From an uncultured Pirellulaceae bacterium (GTDB lineage Bacteria > Planctomycetota > Planctomycetia > Pirellulales > Pirellulaceae): 48,437 nucleotides of DNA. Below are positions 18,835 to 27,464 of this stretch, one piece after another; within the stretch, counting starts at the first letter, position 1, and each line of letters opens with the position of its first letter. The stretch is taken from assembly GCA_937941455.1 (NCBI GenBank), contig CALDHM010000035.1, forward strand, positions 1 through 48,437. Direction: 5' to 3'. Below the pieces are notes generated by a model. That model saw only the letters and a program-made list of their open reading frames with translations. It made no database searches and was not told the origin of the DNA. A program made the translations under genes and the position numbers.

Positions 18835-19307
18835 TTTTCAGTGCGGCTCACTTCATCACCTTTGGCGACAACATCTGCGAAAGCTTGCACGGTCATAACT
18901 ATCGCATCCGCTGCCGGGTGGAGGGGGAGTTGAATCAGCACGGGTATGTGATCGACTTCATCGCGCTTCGCGATGCGTTGCAAGCCGTGACCCGGCGTTT
19001 GGATCATCGCGTATTGCTGCCGACGCAGCATCCGACGATCAAGGTGACCCAGGTTGCGTCGCCCCCAGAGGTGCTGGTGACCTTCGAGGATCGGCGGTGG
19101 ATTTTTCCTGCCCAGGACTGCGTCTTACTGCCGATCCGAAATACGACTGCCGAACTGTTGGCCAGTTATGTGTTCGATGAATTGGCCGAGGTTTGGCAAG
19201 CCTGCGGCGATGCGTTGCGGCGCGTGGAAGTCGGTGTCGACGAAAACGAAGGGCAGTGGGGGAGTTACGTCTGGATTTCCACGATGTCCCGATCGTGCAA
19301 TTCATGA
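18783..19307 (+). CDS. 6-pyruvoyl-tetrahydropterin synthase / QueD family protein
   Basis: 174 residues. Zinc ligands are H23 in FSAAHFI and H36/H38 in CESLHGHNY; C32 of the C-x3-H-G-H motif is the catalytic cysteine. DHRVLLPT (about 73-80) supplies the second catalytic histidine, and a late glutamate lies in GVDENEGQWG. T-fold enzymes of this family make 6-pyruvoyltetrahydropterin, 6-carboxytetrahydropterin (queuosine route) or other pterins from dihydroneopterin triphosphate. No queC, queE or queF is adjacent. The insertion between HRVLLPT and the C-terminal part (VTQVASPPEVLVTFEDRRW, about 87-105) is longer than in QueD and may mark a planctomycete-specific subgroup. The start overlaps citG-like by 52 bp, and the 3' end overlaps the convergent GTPase gene by 43 bp. 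Confidence 0.85.
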   Translation: MENLQNLYCVDVEKEQLIFSAAHFITFGDNICESLHGHNYRIRCRVEGELNQHGYVIDFIALRDALQAVTRRLDHRVLLPTQHPTIKVTQVASPPEVLVTFEDRRWIFPAQDCVLLPIRNTTAELLASYVFDELAEVWQACGDALRRVEVGVDENEGQWGSYVWISTMSRSCNS

Positions 19308-20254
19308 TCCCCCTTGACCATCGTTCCGGGGTGGACGGTCGCGCCCCAGATGCGAGCCGATTTGAAGTTTTTCGCGATATCTTTATGGATCATCTCTGCC
19401 AGATCGAGTACCGTGCTCCCACGTTTCAGCGAGAACGGCTTGTCCAATTCCGGTTCCTTTTTCGTGGGCAATTTCGTGTAGACGCGGATCGCATTCATGG
19501 CTTGGTATATCGCATTGCGTAATTCCTCGAGCCCCTCGCCGGTTTCCGCCGAGATCAAGTAGCGTTCAAAGGGGAATTTGAATTCGGCATCGAAAAATTC
19601 CAGGCGATCGCGAGCTTCCGGATTATCGTTTTTGTTACCGACGAGAATCGTTTGCGTGTAGGTCACGCCGATGTCATTCTCGTCGATGTACGATTGCCGC
19701 GCGAGCCGCGTCTTCGACCTCTCGAACAAATCGAAAATGTCTTGTAACTCCTGACCGCCGTCGTCGTTGCTCAAGTCGAGCAACAGCGCGACGAGGTCGG
19801 CACCGCGCACCAGATTTTGCAGACTGGGATCGAAAATATCGCGCGTAATCGGCGGTGTATCGATCAATTGAACCGCGACGTCTTCCCAGGGCATCATCGC
19901 CGGTTGCGGGGCTCGGGTCGTGAACGGGTAGTCGCCGATTTCAGGCGTGGCCCGGGTCAAGCGGGACAACAATTTGCTCTTTCCGGTATTGGGTGCGCCC
20001 AAGAGGATGCAGCGGCCGGCACCCTGGCGTGGAATTTTGGTTGAGGAACGCGCGGGACTGCTTTTCGCCTTGGCGATTTCTTCCTTGAGACGGCTGATCT
20101 TTTGTTTCAAGTCGGCTTGCAGTTTGTCGGTCCCCTTGTGTTTGGGGATTTCCTTGAGCATTTCCTGTAGGCACGCGTATTCTTCTTCTGGGGTGGTGGC
20201 CTCGCGATAGCGTTGTTCTGCCTTGTGGTACTGCTGAGTCAGGTTGGCTGGCAT
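19265..20254 (-). CDS. DRG-like (developmentally regulated GTP-binding) GTPase with C-terminal TGS domain
   Basis: 329 residues. A helical N-terminus (about 5-65, with KGTDKLQADLKQKISRLKEE) resembles the coiled region of DRG proteins. G1 is GAPNTGKS (86-93), G4 NKND (207-210) and G5 SAE (235-237). The C-terminal TGS domain (about 272-328) includes RVYTK upstream and IHKDIAKNFKSARIWG, very close to eukaryotic and archaeal DRG. DRG GTPases bind ribosomes in eukaryotes and archaea; family members in bacteria are unusual. G3 reads DTPP (132-135) instead of DxxG, so the switch II glycine is missing, which should affect GTP hydrolysis. Cytoplasmic. Gene end overlaps the convergent PTPS gene by 43 bp. 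Confidence 0.85.
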   Translation of the reverse strand: MPANLTQQYHKAEQRYREATTPEEEYACLQEMLKEIPKHKGTDKLQADLKQKISRLKEEIAKAKSSPARSSTKIPRQGAGRCILLGAPNTGKSKLLSRLTRATPEIGDYPFTTRAPQPAMMPWEDVAVQLIDTPPITRDIFDPSLQNLVRGADLVALLLDLSNDDGGQELQDIFDLFERSKTRLARQSYIDENDIGVTYTQTILVGNKNDNPEARDRLEFFDAEFKFPFERYLISAETGEGLEELRNAIYQAMNAIRVYTKLPTKKEPELDKPFSLKRGSTVLDLAEMIHKDIAKNFKSARIWGATVHPGTMVKGDHELHDRDIVEIQT

Positions 20255-20516
20255 TGCTCAGATTCATTTGAAAATTTTAGTGACCGCGTTCCTATCGATG
20301 AGTTCGACGAATTCAAATAGCCAGAACTCGCACGCATTATTCTAATGGTTCCACGCCGGTAACAATTAGGGTTGGCCGGTTCTCGATGTTTGTTTCGCAG
20401 GTCAATCGTGCAGCGATGCTACAAACGATCTCGCCACCCCAAATGAGGATTGTTAACCGGCGTATCAGCGGATTTCGTCAGCGGCAGCCAGGATGATCGA
20501 TGTTGTGGCGACCAAA

Positions 20517-20549
20517 TAAAAAAAGCCCGGATGAGTTCACCCGGGCTTG
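20517..20549 (-). terminator. rho-independent terminator of the Cys-rich protein gene
   Basis: Read on the minus strand: GCCCGGG, a loop TGAACTCAT, CCGGGC, then a run of Ts (TTTTTTTATT). It begins 30 bp after the stop of the gene at 20579-21550. Confidence 0.9.
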
Positions 20550-20578
20550 CGAATTTCGTTGGCGGAGACGTCAGTTGG

Positions 20579-21550
20579 TTACCAGCTTTGTGATCTCCAA
20601 CCGGCTCGCGCGTTAGCGTCGGTAACGCCGCAGGATTTGGCTCGACTGAACGTGCCCAAGCTGTCCGATTCATCGGAACGCGACAGCGGTTTCGTCGACG
20701 ATTCGGTGAGCGGTGCGATATGGCTCGCCAAGCGAACAGGGGAATAGTCCCAGGTGTTCAATATCGGATTCTCGGCCGAACGGGGAGGCGGACTGCTGAA
20801 GTTGCTGCCGTTGCTGGCACCGTCGATGACCCGCCGCTGATAGCTCTGCGGATTGATTTCAGGGGACAAGTCCGCCGGTACAACTGTCGCCGGTGTTGGC
20901 GATGGTGCAGGATTGACTGTATAGGTTTGACTGGTACCGATCGTGCCGCTGGGGACGACATAGCTGGTCGAAGGGCTTGTCATTACCGTCGGTGCGACAT
21001 TGCACGTTGTACAACTGGGCATAGTTGTCGCCGTGGGAATGCTCGGCGGCAGTGCTGCAGGGACTTCGCAGGTTGGGCAGGCGTTGCAGGTGTTGCAGTC
21101 TTGGGTGATGTACGTCACCGGAACCTTGTAGGTTTCCTGGCGATAGACCGGCCGGTAGGTCGTGTAGGGTACTTGCTTCATTTGCCAAGTGTAGCTGGTG
21201 CACGGCTTCATGCAAGTGACCGTGCAGCCAGTGCAGGGATCCGAACTCGTGACGGGCCGGTACTGCGTCACGGGAACTTTCTCCCAAGTCGTTCGATAGG
21301 CAGTTTCGGGCACATAGTTGACGACGGTGCGCGAGCAAGTCTGTTGGCAGGTGACTTGGCACTGTCCCGGTTGCAAGCAGGCGACTTGATTGGGATTGCC
21401 CAACGTGCTCGCACCGCGATTACAGCAGGATCGGTTGCGCAGCCCGCGAAGCCAATCTAACAGCGGACCAGCTTCGGCCGACGGCAACGTCCAAGCCGCT
21501 TGGCCGACGGTCAGCAAACTGACGATCAATGCGGTTTTCAAAAATTTCAT
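20579..21550 (-). CDS. secreted cysteine-rich protein with Y/V/P repeats, planctomycete type
   Basis: 323 residues. A clear signal peptide (MKFLKTALIVSLLTVGQAAW, cleavage near SAEAG) is followed by a Cys-rich region with pairs such as RSCCNRG, CQVTCQQTC, CTGCTVTC and CNTCNACPTC. Between them lie strands rich in Y, T, V and P (VPVTQYRPV, VPYTTYRPVYRQETYKVPVT). This pattern resembles the cysteine-rich YTV-like surface proteins of planctomycetes, which are thought to form disulphide-linked wall material. The C-terminal 120 residues are Pro/Ser/Thr-rich and probably disordered. GGAG stands nine bases before the ATG and a strong terminator follows, so it is a single-gene unit. It is oriented back to back with the outer-membrane protein gene. 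Confidence 0.75.
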   Translation of the reverse strand: MKFLKTALIVSLLTVGQAAWTLPSAEAGPLLDWLRGLRNRSCCNRGASTLGNPNQVACLQPGQCQVTCQQTCSRTVVNYVPETAYRTTWEKVPVTQYRPVTSSDPCTGCTVTCMKPCTSYTWQMKQVPYTTYRPVYRQETYKVPVTYITQDCNTCNACPTCEVPAALPPSIPTATTMPSCTTCNVAPTVMTSPSTSYVVPSGTIGTSQTYTVNPAPSPTPATVVPADLSPEINPQSYQRRVIDGASNGSNFSSPPPRSAENPILNTWDYSPVRLASHIAPLTESSTKPLSRSDESDSLGTFSRAKSCGVTDANARAGWRSQSW

Positions 21551-22042
21551 CGATCAAACTCCAAGTTTCTCGGGGAGGGGTTCGCCTGTGTGAATCATCC
21601 TTGGTGGCAGCAATGGTGGCCGTGCTGGCCTTGACCGAGCGCGCGCCGCCGGAATCTCCACCGTGGGAACGGGTTGGTGAAAGTTAAGTCGAAAATTGAA
21701 ACAAAAAAGGTCAAAAACGTCAGGTTGCAAAAAATTCCGGCAACGAAGTTCGGGTCGTAACGGCTAGCGAATCTGGGCGATTCGCGGCTGGAACCTTCAC
21801 GCTGCAGGCCGCTGACGCCCCCCAATGTTACGCAAGAAAACTGGCTTGGTTCGATGACAAAGGAAGACGCTGTCACCGCTAGCAAGGCGCGAGGCCTGGG
21901 AGGTTTTCGAAAGATTTTCCAATTGGTGGAAATTTGACGAAAGATTCGAGTCTGAGGATTCCGATGATTTTGAGGACAATGGACCGTCCCCAGTTTTCGA
22001 CGCTTCATTTACCACCTGGGATTTACACGAAAGTAAGCAGCC
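21551..22042. other. divergent intergenic region
   Basis: 490 bp between two envelope-protein genes read outwards. Two short open frames here look like noise. No promoter boxes could be assigned with confidence. Confidence 0.4.
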
Positions 22043-23425
22043 ATGCGTTTTTCAATCCTCATGATGGGCATCTTGGCAGCGTTAGCCCAAGTCGCCTTGC
22101 CGATGGTTGGGCAAGCACAACAAAGATCGTCGATGCCGTCACAAGGCGGAATGGTGCGCTCCGCTCCAGGTCATCAGATGCGTGCCCAAGGTATAGACAT
22201 GGGGCAAGTCACACAGGCACGCGTCGATCGCGTGAGAAGCCAGCCCGTGGGGACTCGCAGTGCGGCCCCAAGCCCGTATGTGCCGTCGCACGTCCGCGCT
22301 CAAGAGAAGTCCATCGCCGCGCCAGCCACCCGAGCACCGGCAAGCCCCGATCCGATTCCCCAAGGAGCATACTCCGGCAGAGACGCCGCGCCAACGCCGC
22401 GGGTCGTAGGAGGTCCTTCCTCGGCCAGCTGCGCCACTTGCTCGAATGGTTACGCAGCGGGTGGTTATTTCTATGGCGGTTCCGTGGTGGGCGACTGCGA
22501 TTCGTGCGGTTCGTTCGGCGGCGAGTATGATTACGGCCTTGGCTGCGGCTTCGATGGCTGCTGCGATCGCGGCGGTTGCCCGGAGGGATGGGCCGATTGC
22601 TGGCTAGGTCGGCTGGGATTGCTCCTCTACAAAGGCGAATACTTCATCGGGGCTCATGGTTTCAAGGCGCCAGCGTTTCAGGTTGGTAATAACTTGTTCC
22701 AAGACAGTAGCTTCGGCTTCCATTACGGAGCGAATTTCGGCATCCCGCTCTGCCGGATCACGTGCGGCCTTCTCTCAGGTCAGTTCGGCGTTCGCTCGGT
22801 CCACTCGGATTTCTCGGGCATGCCGTTTTCCGCGGACGATCGTTATCAATTGTTCGTCACGACGGGCCTTTACCGACGCGTTGACCACGGATTGCAGATG
22901 GGGGTTGTCGCGGACTTTTTGGAGGAAACTTGGTTCGTAAATAGCTCCACGGTCCAAATCCGCGGAGAACTTTCCTGGGTTTTCTACGGTGGAAATCAAT
23001 TCGGCTTCCGCTTCAACAACAACGTTCAAGACGACGTGGGCTCAGGCGTGATCAACGGCGTCCAAGTCGATAACTTGATCACCAGCAGCATCGAGACCTA
23101 TCGCTTCTTCTATCGCCAAATCGGCACCGATAGTGTCGGTTTCTCCGACTGGTACTTGGGCTGGTCGGGGGACCAACACTTCGTCGGCGGAATCGATTTC
23201 GACGTACCCATCACGGAAAGAACAGCGTTGCAGTCATCCTTCGCCTACTTTTTGCCCAAGGAGGACGCACCGCGATTCCCCAACGGCGGCAATGCGAACG
23301 AGGCCTGGAATATCTCGGTCGGCTTCGTGTTCCGTCCTCAAGGCCGATGCTACTACCAGAACTACGATCGGCCCTTGTTCGGTGTTGCCGACAACGGCAT
23401 CATGGCCCTTCGTCGCAGCTTCTAG
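22043..23425 (+). CDS. putative outer-membrane beta-barrel protein with Gly/Cys-rich N-terminal part
   Basis: 460 residues. Signal peptide: MRFSILMMGILAALAQVALP with cleavage around GQAQQ. Residues about 30-130 are low-complexity and polar; 135-190 are Gly/Cys-rich (SCATCSNGYAAGGYFYGG, GCGFDGCCDRGGCPEGWADC). From about 195 on it has alternating strands with aromatic girdles (GEYFIGAHGFKAPAF, SSFGFHYGANFGIPLC, YGGNQFGFRFNNNVQDD, WNISVGFVFRP), as expected for a membrane barrel or beta-sandwich. It resembles a group of planctomycete proteins of unknown function (DUF6666-like, from memory). Nothing suggests an enzyme. A strong terminator follows. Confidence 0.7.
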   Translation: MRFSILMMGILAALAQVALPMVGQAQQRSSMPSQGGMVRSAPGHQMRAQGIDMGQVTQARVDRVRSQPVGTRSAAPSPYVPSHVRAQEKSIAAPATRAPASPDPIPQGAYSGRDAAPTPRVVGGPSSASCATCSNGYAAGGYFYGGSVVGDCDSCGSFGGEYDYGLGCGFDGCCDRGGCPEGWADCWLGRLGLLLYKGEYFIGAHGFKAPAFQVGNNLFQDSSFGFHYGANFGIPLCRITCGLLSGQFGVRSVHSDFSGMPFSADDRYQLFVTTGLYRRVDHGLQMGVVADFLEETWFVNSSTVQIRGELSWVFYGGNQFGFRFNNNVQDDVGSGVINGVQVDNLITSSIETYRFFYRQIGTDSVGFSDWYLGWSGDQHFVGGIDFDVPITERTALQSSFAYFLPKEDAPRFPNGGNANEAWNISVGFVFRPQGRCYYQNYDRPLFGVADNGIMALRRSF

Positions 23426-23482
23426 TCGATTGGCGACAGCTCGCAGTGACGTCTCGGTGCCGCGAGTTTAGCAGACAAATCG

Positions 23483-23530
23483 GGAGTCGGTCGCAACGCG
23501 TGAGGTTGCGAGCGACTCCTTCGTTTTTTT
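23483..23530 (+). terminator. rho-independent terminator after the outer-membrane protein gene
   Basis: GGAGTCGGTCGCAAC (23483-23497) pairs with GTTGCGAGCGACTCC (23505-23519) with a single mismatch; a T run follows at 23524-23530. It lies 58 bp after the stop. Confidence 0.9.
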
Positions 23531-23545
23531 GGAAAGAATGACGGC

Positions 23546-24316
23546 TCAACGCGCATGTTCCAAACGATCACGCACGTACTTTGCAACATTGTCACGGACC
23601 ATGGGATCGCGCCAACACGCGGCCACTTGATCGCCGAACTCGCCGTGGCTATCGCGGATACGTTGCAATAGCGGCTGGCGAATTTGGGCCTTGGTCAACT
23701 CGAACACCTGCCGCGGAATTCGCTGATAGTTTCGGGCGGCAGATGTCGCCGCGGCGAGAATATCGGAATCCGCCAGCGCGTCCGCCAATCCGGTCGCTAC
23801 CGCACTTTCGTTCGCGAACCAAGCACCGCTGGTGACCACCTTTTGGAAATCCCGCGGCGCTACAGCAAAACGAAAAGTCTCTAACCCCTCGGCCGGCAGT
23901 GCCAGGCCGACCCGCAATTCAGGCATACCAATCCGTGCGTCTCGCGTAAGGAGACGATAGTCGCCGGTCGAGGCCAGCACGCAACCCCCGGCCAACGCAT
24001 GGCCCGTGATCGCCGAGATCAAGGGTTTTTTGAAGGCAACGGCTCGCCAAAAAAGTTGACGCAGGGCGGGCAGAAATCGTTCGACATAATCTAGTGGTTC
24101 GGCGATCAAACGCTTGAGGTCGACGCCCGCGGAAAAGGCCCTCGCATTGCCTCGCAAGACCACCACATCGACACTCGTATTTTCCTCCAGTTCTGCGAGT
24201 AGGCGTTCCAGTTCCTCGCAGAATTCCAGATCGATCGCATTGACTTTGCCATGATCCATCGTCACCAACTGGATCCCTGGCTCAAGCGTGGCGGTCGTCA
24301 CAGTCATCGTTATCAC
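23546..24316 (-). CDS. enoyl-CoA hydratase/isomerase (crotonase) family protein
   Basis: 256 residues. GGAGAGAG lies five bases before GTG 24316; ATG 24307 is the alternative start. Crotonase-fold oxyanion-hole pieces are present: RAFSAGVDLKRL (about 58-69) and HALAGGCVLAS (about 105-115). The MPELRVGLALP segment (about 130-140) carries a glutamate in the region where hydratases place a catalytic residue. The family acts on acyl-CoA thioesters, as hydratases, isomerases or decarboxylases; the actual reaction is unknown. It lies 21 bp downstream of an MFS transporter gene on the same strand, so the two may be cotranscribed. Confidence 0.9.
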   Translation of the reverse strand: MITMTVTTATLEPGIQLVTMDHGKVNAIDLEFCEELERLLAELEENTSVDVVVLRGNARAFSAGVDLKRLIAEPLDYVERFLPALRQLFWRAVAFKKPLISAITGHALAGGCVLASTGDYRLLTRDARIGMPELRVGLALPAEGLETFRFAVAPRDFQKVVTSGAWFANESAVATGLADALADSDILAAATSAARNYQRIPRQVFELTKAQIRQPLLQRIRDSHGEFGDQVAACWRDPMVRDNVAKYVRDRLEHAR

Positions 24317-24337
24317 TCGCGCTCTCTCCGACGTCGA

Positions 24338-25951
24338 TCAATGCCCGCCCGAGGTCGCTAGTTCATTGGGGCGATAACCGCCGCGGCTAGCGAAGTAAGC
24401 GATGAGCATCAGATAGCATACCAGCATGATGGCAGGGAAGATGGTCACCTTTGCCAGCGCCCCTTGTTTCGCCGCCTCTATCACCTGCGCCACCTGCTGT
24501 TGTTGGTCCTCGGGCAGCCGTTTGATCAAATCCTCATTCACGGCATCGTACGTTCCCAGAAAGTACGAGTCGGTCTTTGAGATCGCCTCGTATTTGACGG
24601 GCAGGTTCGTAGCGGCCATCATTGCCGCTTTGGCCGAGTCCTCTTGCATTTTCCCGATCAGCGGACCGCCGATGATTCCCACCGTCAGCATACCTATTCC
24701 CGCGATGGCGTTGAGCGTCAGAGCCCCCCCTTTTGGGAATTGTTCGGAAACCACCCCAAGCGTGGTTGGCCAGAAATACGTCTTTCCGATTCCGTACAGT
24801 GTCGCCGCAGCGAAGATGAACAGGAAGCTTTGCGCCATTGAAAGCAAATACAAACCGACGATGGCCAAACCCGCACAAGTTGCCAACAGCCCCAACGGCG
24901 TCAACCGCTGCACAACAGGGCCAACGAAAAATCGCAACACCATCATGATCGCGGATGTGTAAATCAAGACCCACAGCGGATTGTAATTCATCGCCTTCAT
25001 CGGCTTTTCCATGATTCCCGTAATCGCGGCGTCCGTCCCCAATTCCGTGGTGGCCAGCGGCATCATGATCAAGCACAAAAAAATCATCATTGGCCGACCG
25101 AGCGATCCGCAGTAAATGCCATAAGCGATGGCCAACAACGCGACTGCTCCATACACGACATAATTGGCGACATCCGGGCTACCAACCAGCGTCGCCAACT
25201 TGAAGACATCGGCCAATTGCTTGATGATCAAAAACAATGCGATGGCCGCGCCGATGAAACCGAATTCCCCCAGCATCTCTTTGTAGGTCGCCCCGCCAGC
25301 CACACGTTCACTCACAGGAAATTTTGTGAATGCCAACATCAGCAAATAGATGACGGCCGGAATCGCGATGATATAAATCAAGATTCGCCAGTCCTGAGCG
25401 GCTTGATCGCCGAGCCCAATCGTGATCAGACCTCCAAGCACCAAGCCGCCGGGCCAACCCGCATGCAAGATGTTCAGCCATTTTGTCTTGGCATGTTTGT
25501 ACATTGTCGCGACTACCGGATTGATGAAAGCCTCGACCGTCCCGTTGCCGAGCCCAAGGACGATCGAACCGAATGTCAAGTAACGCAACGCCGTCGCACG
25601 CGCTGCCGCCAGGCCTTCCTCGCCCAACCCGGACTGCTTGACCAGCGAATAAGCGTACAAGGCGAATTCCGCGTACATCGCGTAACACACAAAACTAAAA
25701 AACATCGCCACGCGATAGCCAATCCGATCGATCACGAGGCTGAACAAAATGATGCTGATCGCAAACGGCCAAATGCCGTGCCCGAACAATGTTTGAGCTT
25801 GCACCTTGTCCAAATTGAAATCTGCCGGCCACATTGAGGGAGTGTTGATCATGAACGCGCGGCTGATGAACGCGAAGGCGGTCGTGACCAAGGCGATAAA
25901 GCAACCCCAAAAAAGTACGGGATTCGCATCGTTTTCTTGGACTTGGCTCAT
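24338..25951 (-). CDS. major facilitator superfamily transporter
   Basis: 537 residues with about 12 membrane helices, starting near residue 13 (VLFWGCFIALVTTAFAFIS). The GNGTVEAFINPVVATMY and ILHAGWPGGLVLGGLI blocks (about 135-175) resemble the sugar:proton symporter (FHS/FucP-like) branch. Large polar loops occur near 100 (KQSGLGEEGL) and around 435-480 (EDSAKAAMMAATN...). The C-terminus ends after SRGGYRPNELATSGGH in the cytoplasm. The substrate cannot be told; sugars or organic acids are both possible. GGGAG is the nearest ribosome site, about 12 bp ahead. It precedes the crotonase gene by 21 bp. Confidence 0.9.
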   Translation of the reverse strand: MSQVQENDANPVLFWGCFIALVTTAFAFISRAFMINTPSMWPADFNLDKVQAQTLFGHGIWPFAISIILFSLVIDRIGYRVAMFFSFVCYAMYAEFALYAYSLVKQSGLGEEGLAAARATALRYLTFGSIVLGLGNGTVEAFINPVVATMYKHAKTKWLNILHAGWPGGLVLGGLITIGLGDQAAQDWRILIYIIAIPAVIYLLMLAFTKFPVSERVAGGATYKEMLGEFGFIGAAIALFLIIKQLADVFKLATLVGSPDVANYVVYGAVALLAIAYGIYCGSLGRPMMIFLCLIMMPLATTELGTDAAITGIMEKPMKAMNYNPLWVLIYTSAIMMVLRFFVGPVVQRLTPLGLLATCAGLAIVGLYLLSMAQSFLFIFAAATLYGIGKTYFWPTTLGVVSEQFPKGGALTLNAIAGIGMLTVGIIGGPLIGKMQEDSAKAAMMAATNLPVKYEAISKTDSYFLGTYDAVNEDLIKRLPEDQQQQVAQVIEAAKQGALAKVTIFPAIMLVCYLMLIAYFASRGGYRPNELATSGGH

Positions 25952-26148
25952 TTTTCTGGATTCTCCCGTCGGATGCCTGATTGAGAAGACTACGCCTCAC
26001 TGGTTAGGCTCTAGGCGCATCGCGGGTTAACGCTAGCAACGGCCGTTTGCTGCGTCAAGTCGGCAAGTCGCCGTTCCCAGACGAGCCTCAACGCGGCACA
26101 ACCATTCGAATTTCCCAAACGATTCGACCAACAATCCACTGCGTAGCT

Positions 26149-27033
26149 ATGTCACGACGCCCATCTGAATTTCCTATCCTTGGTGCCCACATGTCCATCG
26201 CCGGTGGGTACCACCGTTCGGTCGAAGCCGCTGCCGCAGCCGGCTGCGATTGCGTGCAACTGTTCACGAAAAACAACAACCAGTGGCGAGCCAAACCCAT
26301 TAGCGACGACGAAGCAAGGAAGTTTCGTGAAGCGCTCGCAACCAAGAATATCTCCTTCCCGCTATCGCATGCCTCCTACTTGATCAACTTGGCAGCTCCC
26401 GACGAAGTCCTGCGCAAGAAAAGTATCGAGGCGATGGTCATCGAACTCGAGCGAGCAGCCCAACTCGGCATTCCGCATGTCGTCGTACACCCCGGAGCCT
26501 ACACGACCTCCACGGCCGAGCAAGGCATTGCTCAAATCATGGATTCCCTGAACCAAATCCTCGCGCGGACTCATGATCTCCCGACGACGATCCTGCTTGA
26601 GAATACGGCGGGCCAAGGCACGACGCTGGGGCGAACGCTTGAGGAACTGGCGGCAATCCTGGTGGGGCTCGACACTCGGGCTCACCGTTTGGGTGTCTGT
26701 ATCGACACCTGCCATGCATTCGCTGCCGGCTATGACTTGCACTCCGAGATAGGCTTCAAAAAATTCGTGCAAGACCTCGACCGCATCATCGGCTTGTCGC
26801 GAGTGAAGGCGATCCACCTTAACGATTCCAAAAAACCGCTCGGTTCGCGAGTTGATCGTCATGAACATATCGGCGACGGTGAACTAGGCATTGACGCCTT
26901 TCGACGCCTGCTCAAGCATCCCCGCCTGCGAAAAATCCCCATGTACCTCGAAACCGAAAAAGGGTTCGATTCCCACGGCGTCGACTGGGACGTCGTCAAC
27001 CTTACCCGGCTCCGCCACTGCCTCGGGGAATGA
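26149..27033 (+). CDS. nfo: deoxyribonuclease IV (endonuclease IV, AP endonuclease)
   Basis: 294 residues from ATG 26149, the usual size; the frame is open back to 26047 but the extra 34 residues have no counterpart in the family. A TIM-barrel enzyme that cuts DNA 5' of abasic sites in base-excision repair, using three zinc ions. Motifs in order: LGAHMSIAGG (start), CDCVQLFTKNNNQW, VVHPGAYT (zinc His), LLENTAGQGT (Glu), CIDTCHAFAAGYD (Asp and His), IHLNDSKKPLGSRVDRHEHIGDG (Asp, His) and YLETEKG (Glu). All expected ligands are present, so it should be active. It stands alone, tail to tail with the Mrp operon. Confidence 0.96.
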   Translation: MSRRPSEFPILGAHMSIAGGYHRSVEAAAAAGCDCVQLFTKNNNQWRAKPISDDEARKFREALATKNISFPLSHASYLINLAAPDEVLRKKSIEAMVIELERAAQLGIPHVVVHPGAYTTSTAEQGIAQIMDSLNQILARTHDLPTTILLENTAGQGTTLGRTLEELAAILVGLDTRAHRLGVCIDTCHAFAAGYDLHSEIGFKKFVQDLDRIIGLSRVKAIHLNDSKKPLGSRVDRHEHIGDGELGIDAFRRLLKHPRLRKIPMYLETEKGFDSHGVDWDVVNLTRLRHCLGE

Positions 27034-27056
27034 ATGATCGTGCGCCGCGGCTCCGA

Positions 27057-27452
27057 TCAGGGCTTGGCCGCCGAGCCATCCTCGGCGTCGGGCGGGCAGG
27101 CACACTGGAAGGTGCTCCATTGACAAGGGCGATTGGTGGCTGGCAAATCACCCGCGGAATCGCAATGCAAATGCAAGTAGGCCCGCGCCAAAAATTGAGC
27201 TGCCACCGGAGCCGTCAAAAACAAAAACAAGGTGATGAGCAACTCGTTAATCGCCAATTTTCCCTTCCAATGGTAAAAGGAAATGATTGACGCCACCAGC
27301 AAGGCGCCGACCCCAAGCGTCGTGGCCTTCGTCGGCGAATGTAGACGCGTCATCACGTCGGGCAATTTGACGAGACCGATCGAGCCGACCAAGGCGAAGA
27401 CAGTCCCGATCACGATCAACGCTGCCACAACGAATTCCACCCAAGGCGTCAT
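27057..27452 (-). CDS. mrpG: Mrp cation/proton antiporter subunit G
   Basis: 131 residues, last gene of the Mrp operon. Three membrane helices: about 6-28 (VEFVVAALIVIGTVFALVGS), 47-63 and 70-90. The PDVMTRLHSPTKATTLGVGAL segment (about 31-51) is the family hallmark. A polar 40-residue tail with two cysteines (CQWSTFQCACPPD) is longer than usual. AGGAGGAG lies six bases before the ATG. It is needed for assembly and activity of the seven-subunit antiporter that exports Na+ (or K+) in exchange for protons. Confidence 0.93.
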   Translation of the reverse strand: MTPWVEFVVAALIVIGTVFALVGSIGLVKLPDVMTRLHSPTKATTLGVGALLVASIISFYHWKGKLAINELLITLFLFLTAPVAAQFLARAYLHLHCDSAGDLPATNRPCQWSTFQCACPPDAEDGSAAKP

Positions 27453-27464
27453 GCTCGACTCCTC

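Noticed and set aside
21595-22008. 137-aa minus frame between the two envelope genes
   Set aside because: No start signal, basic and low-quality composition.
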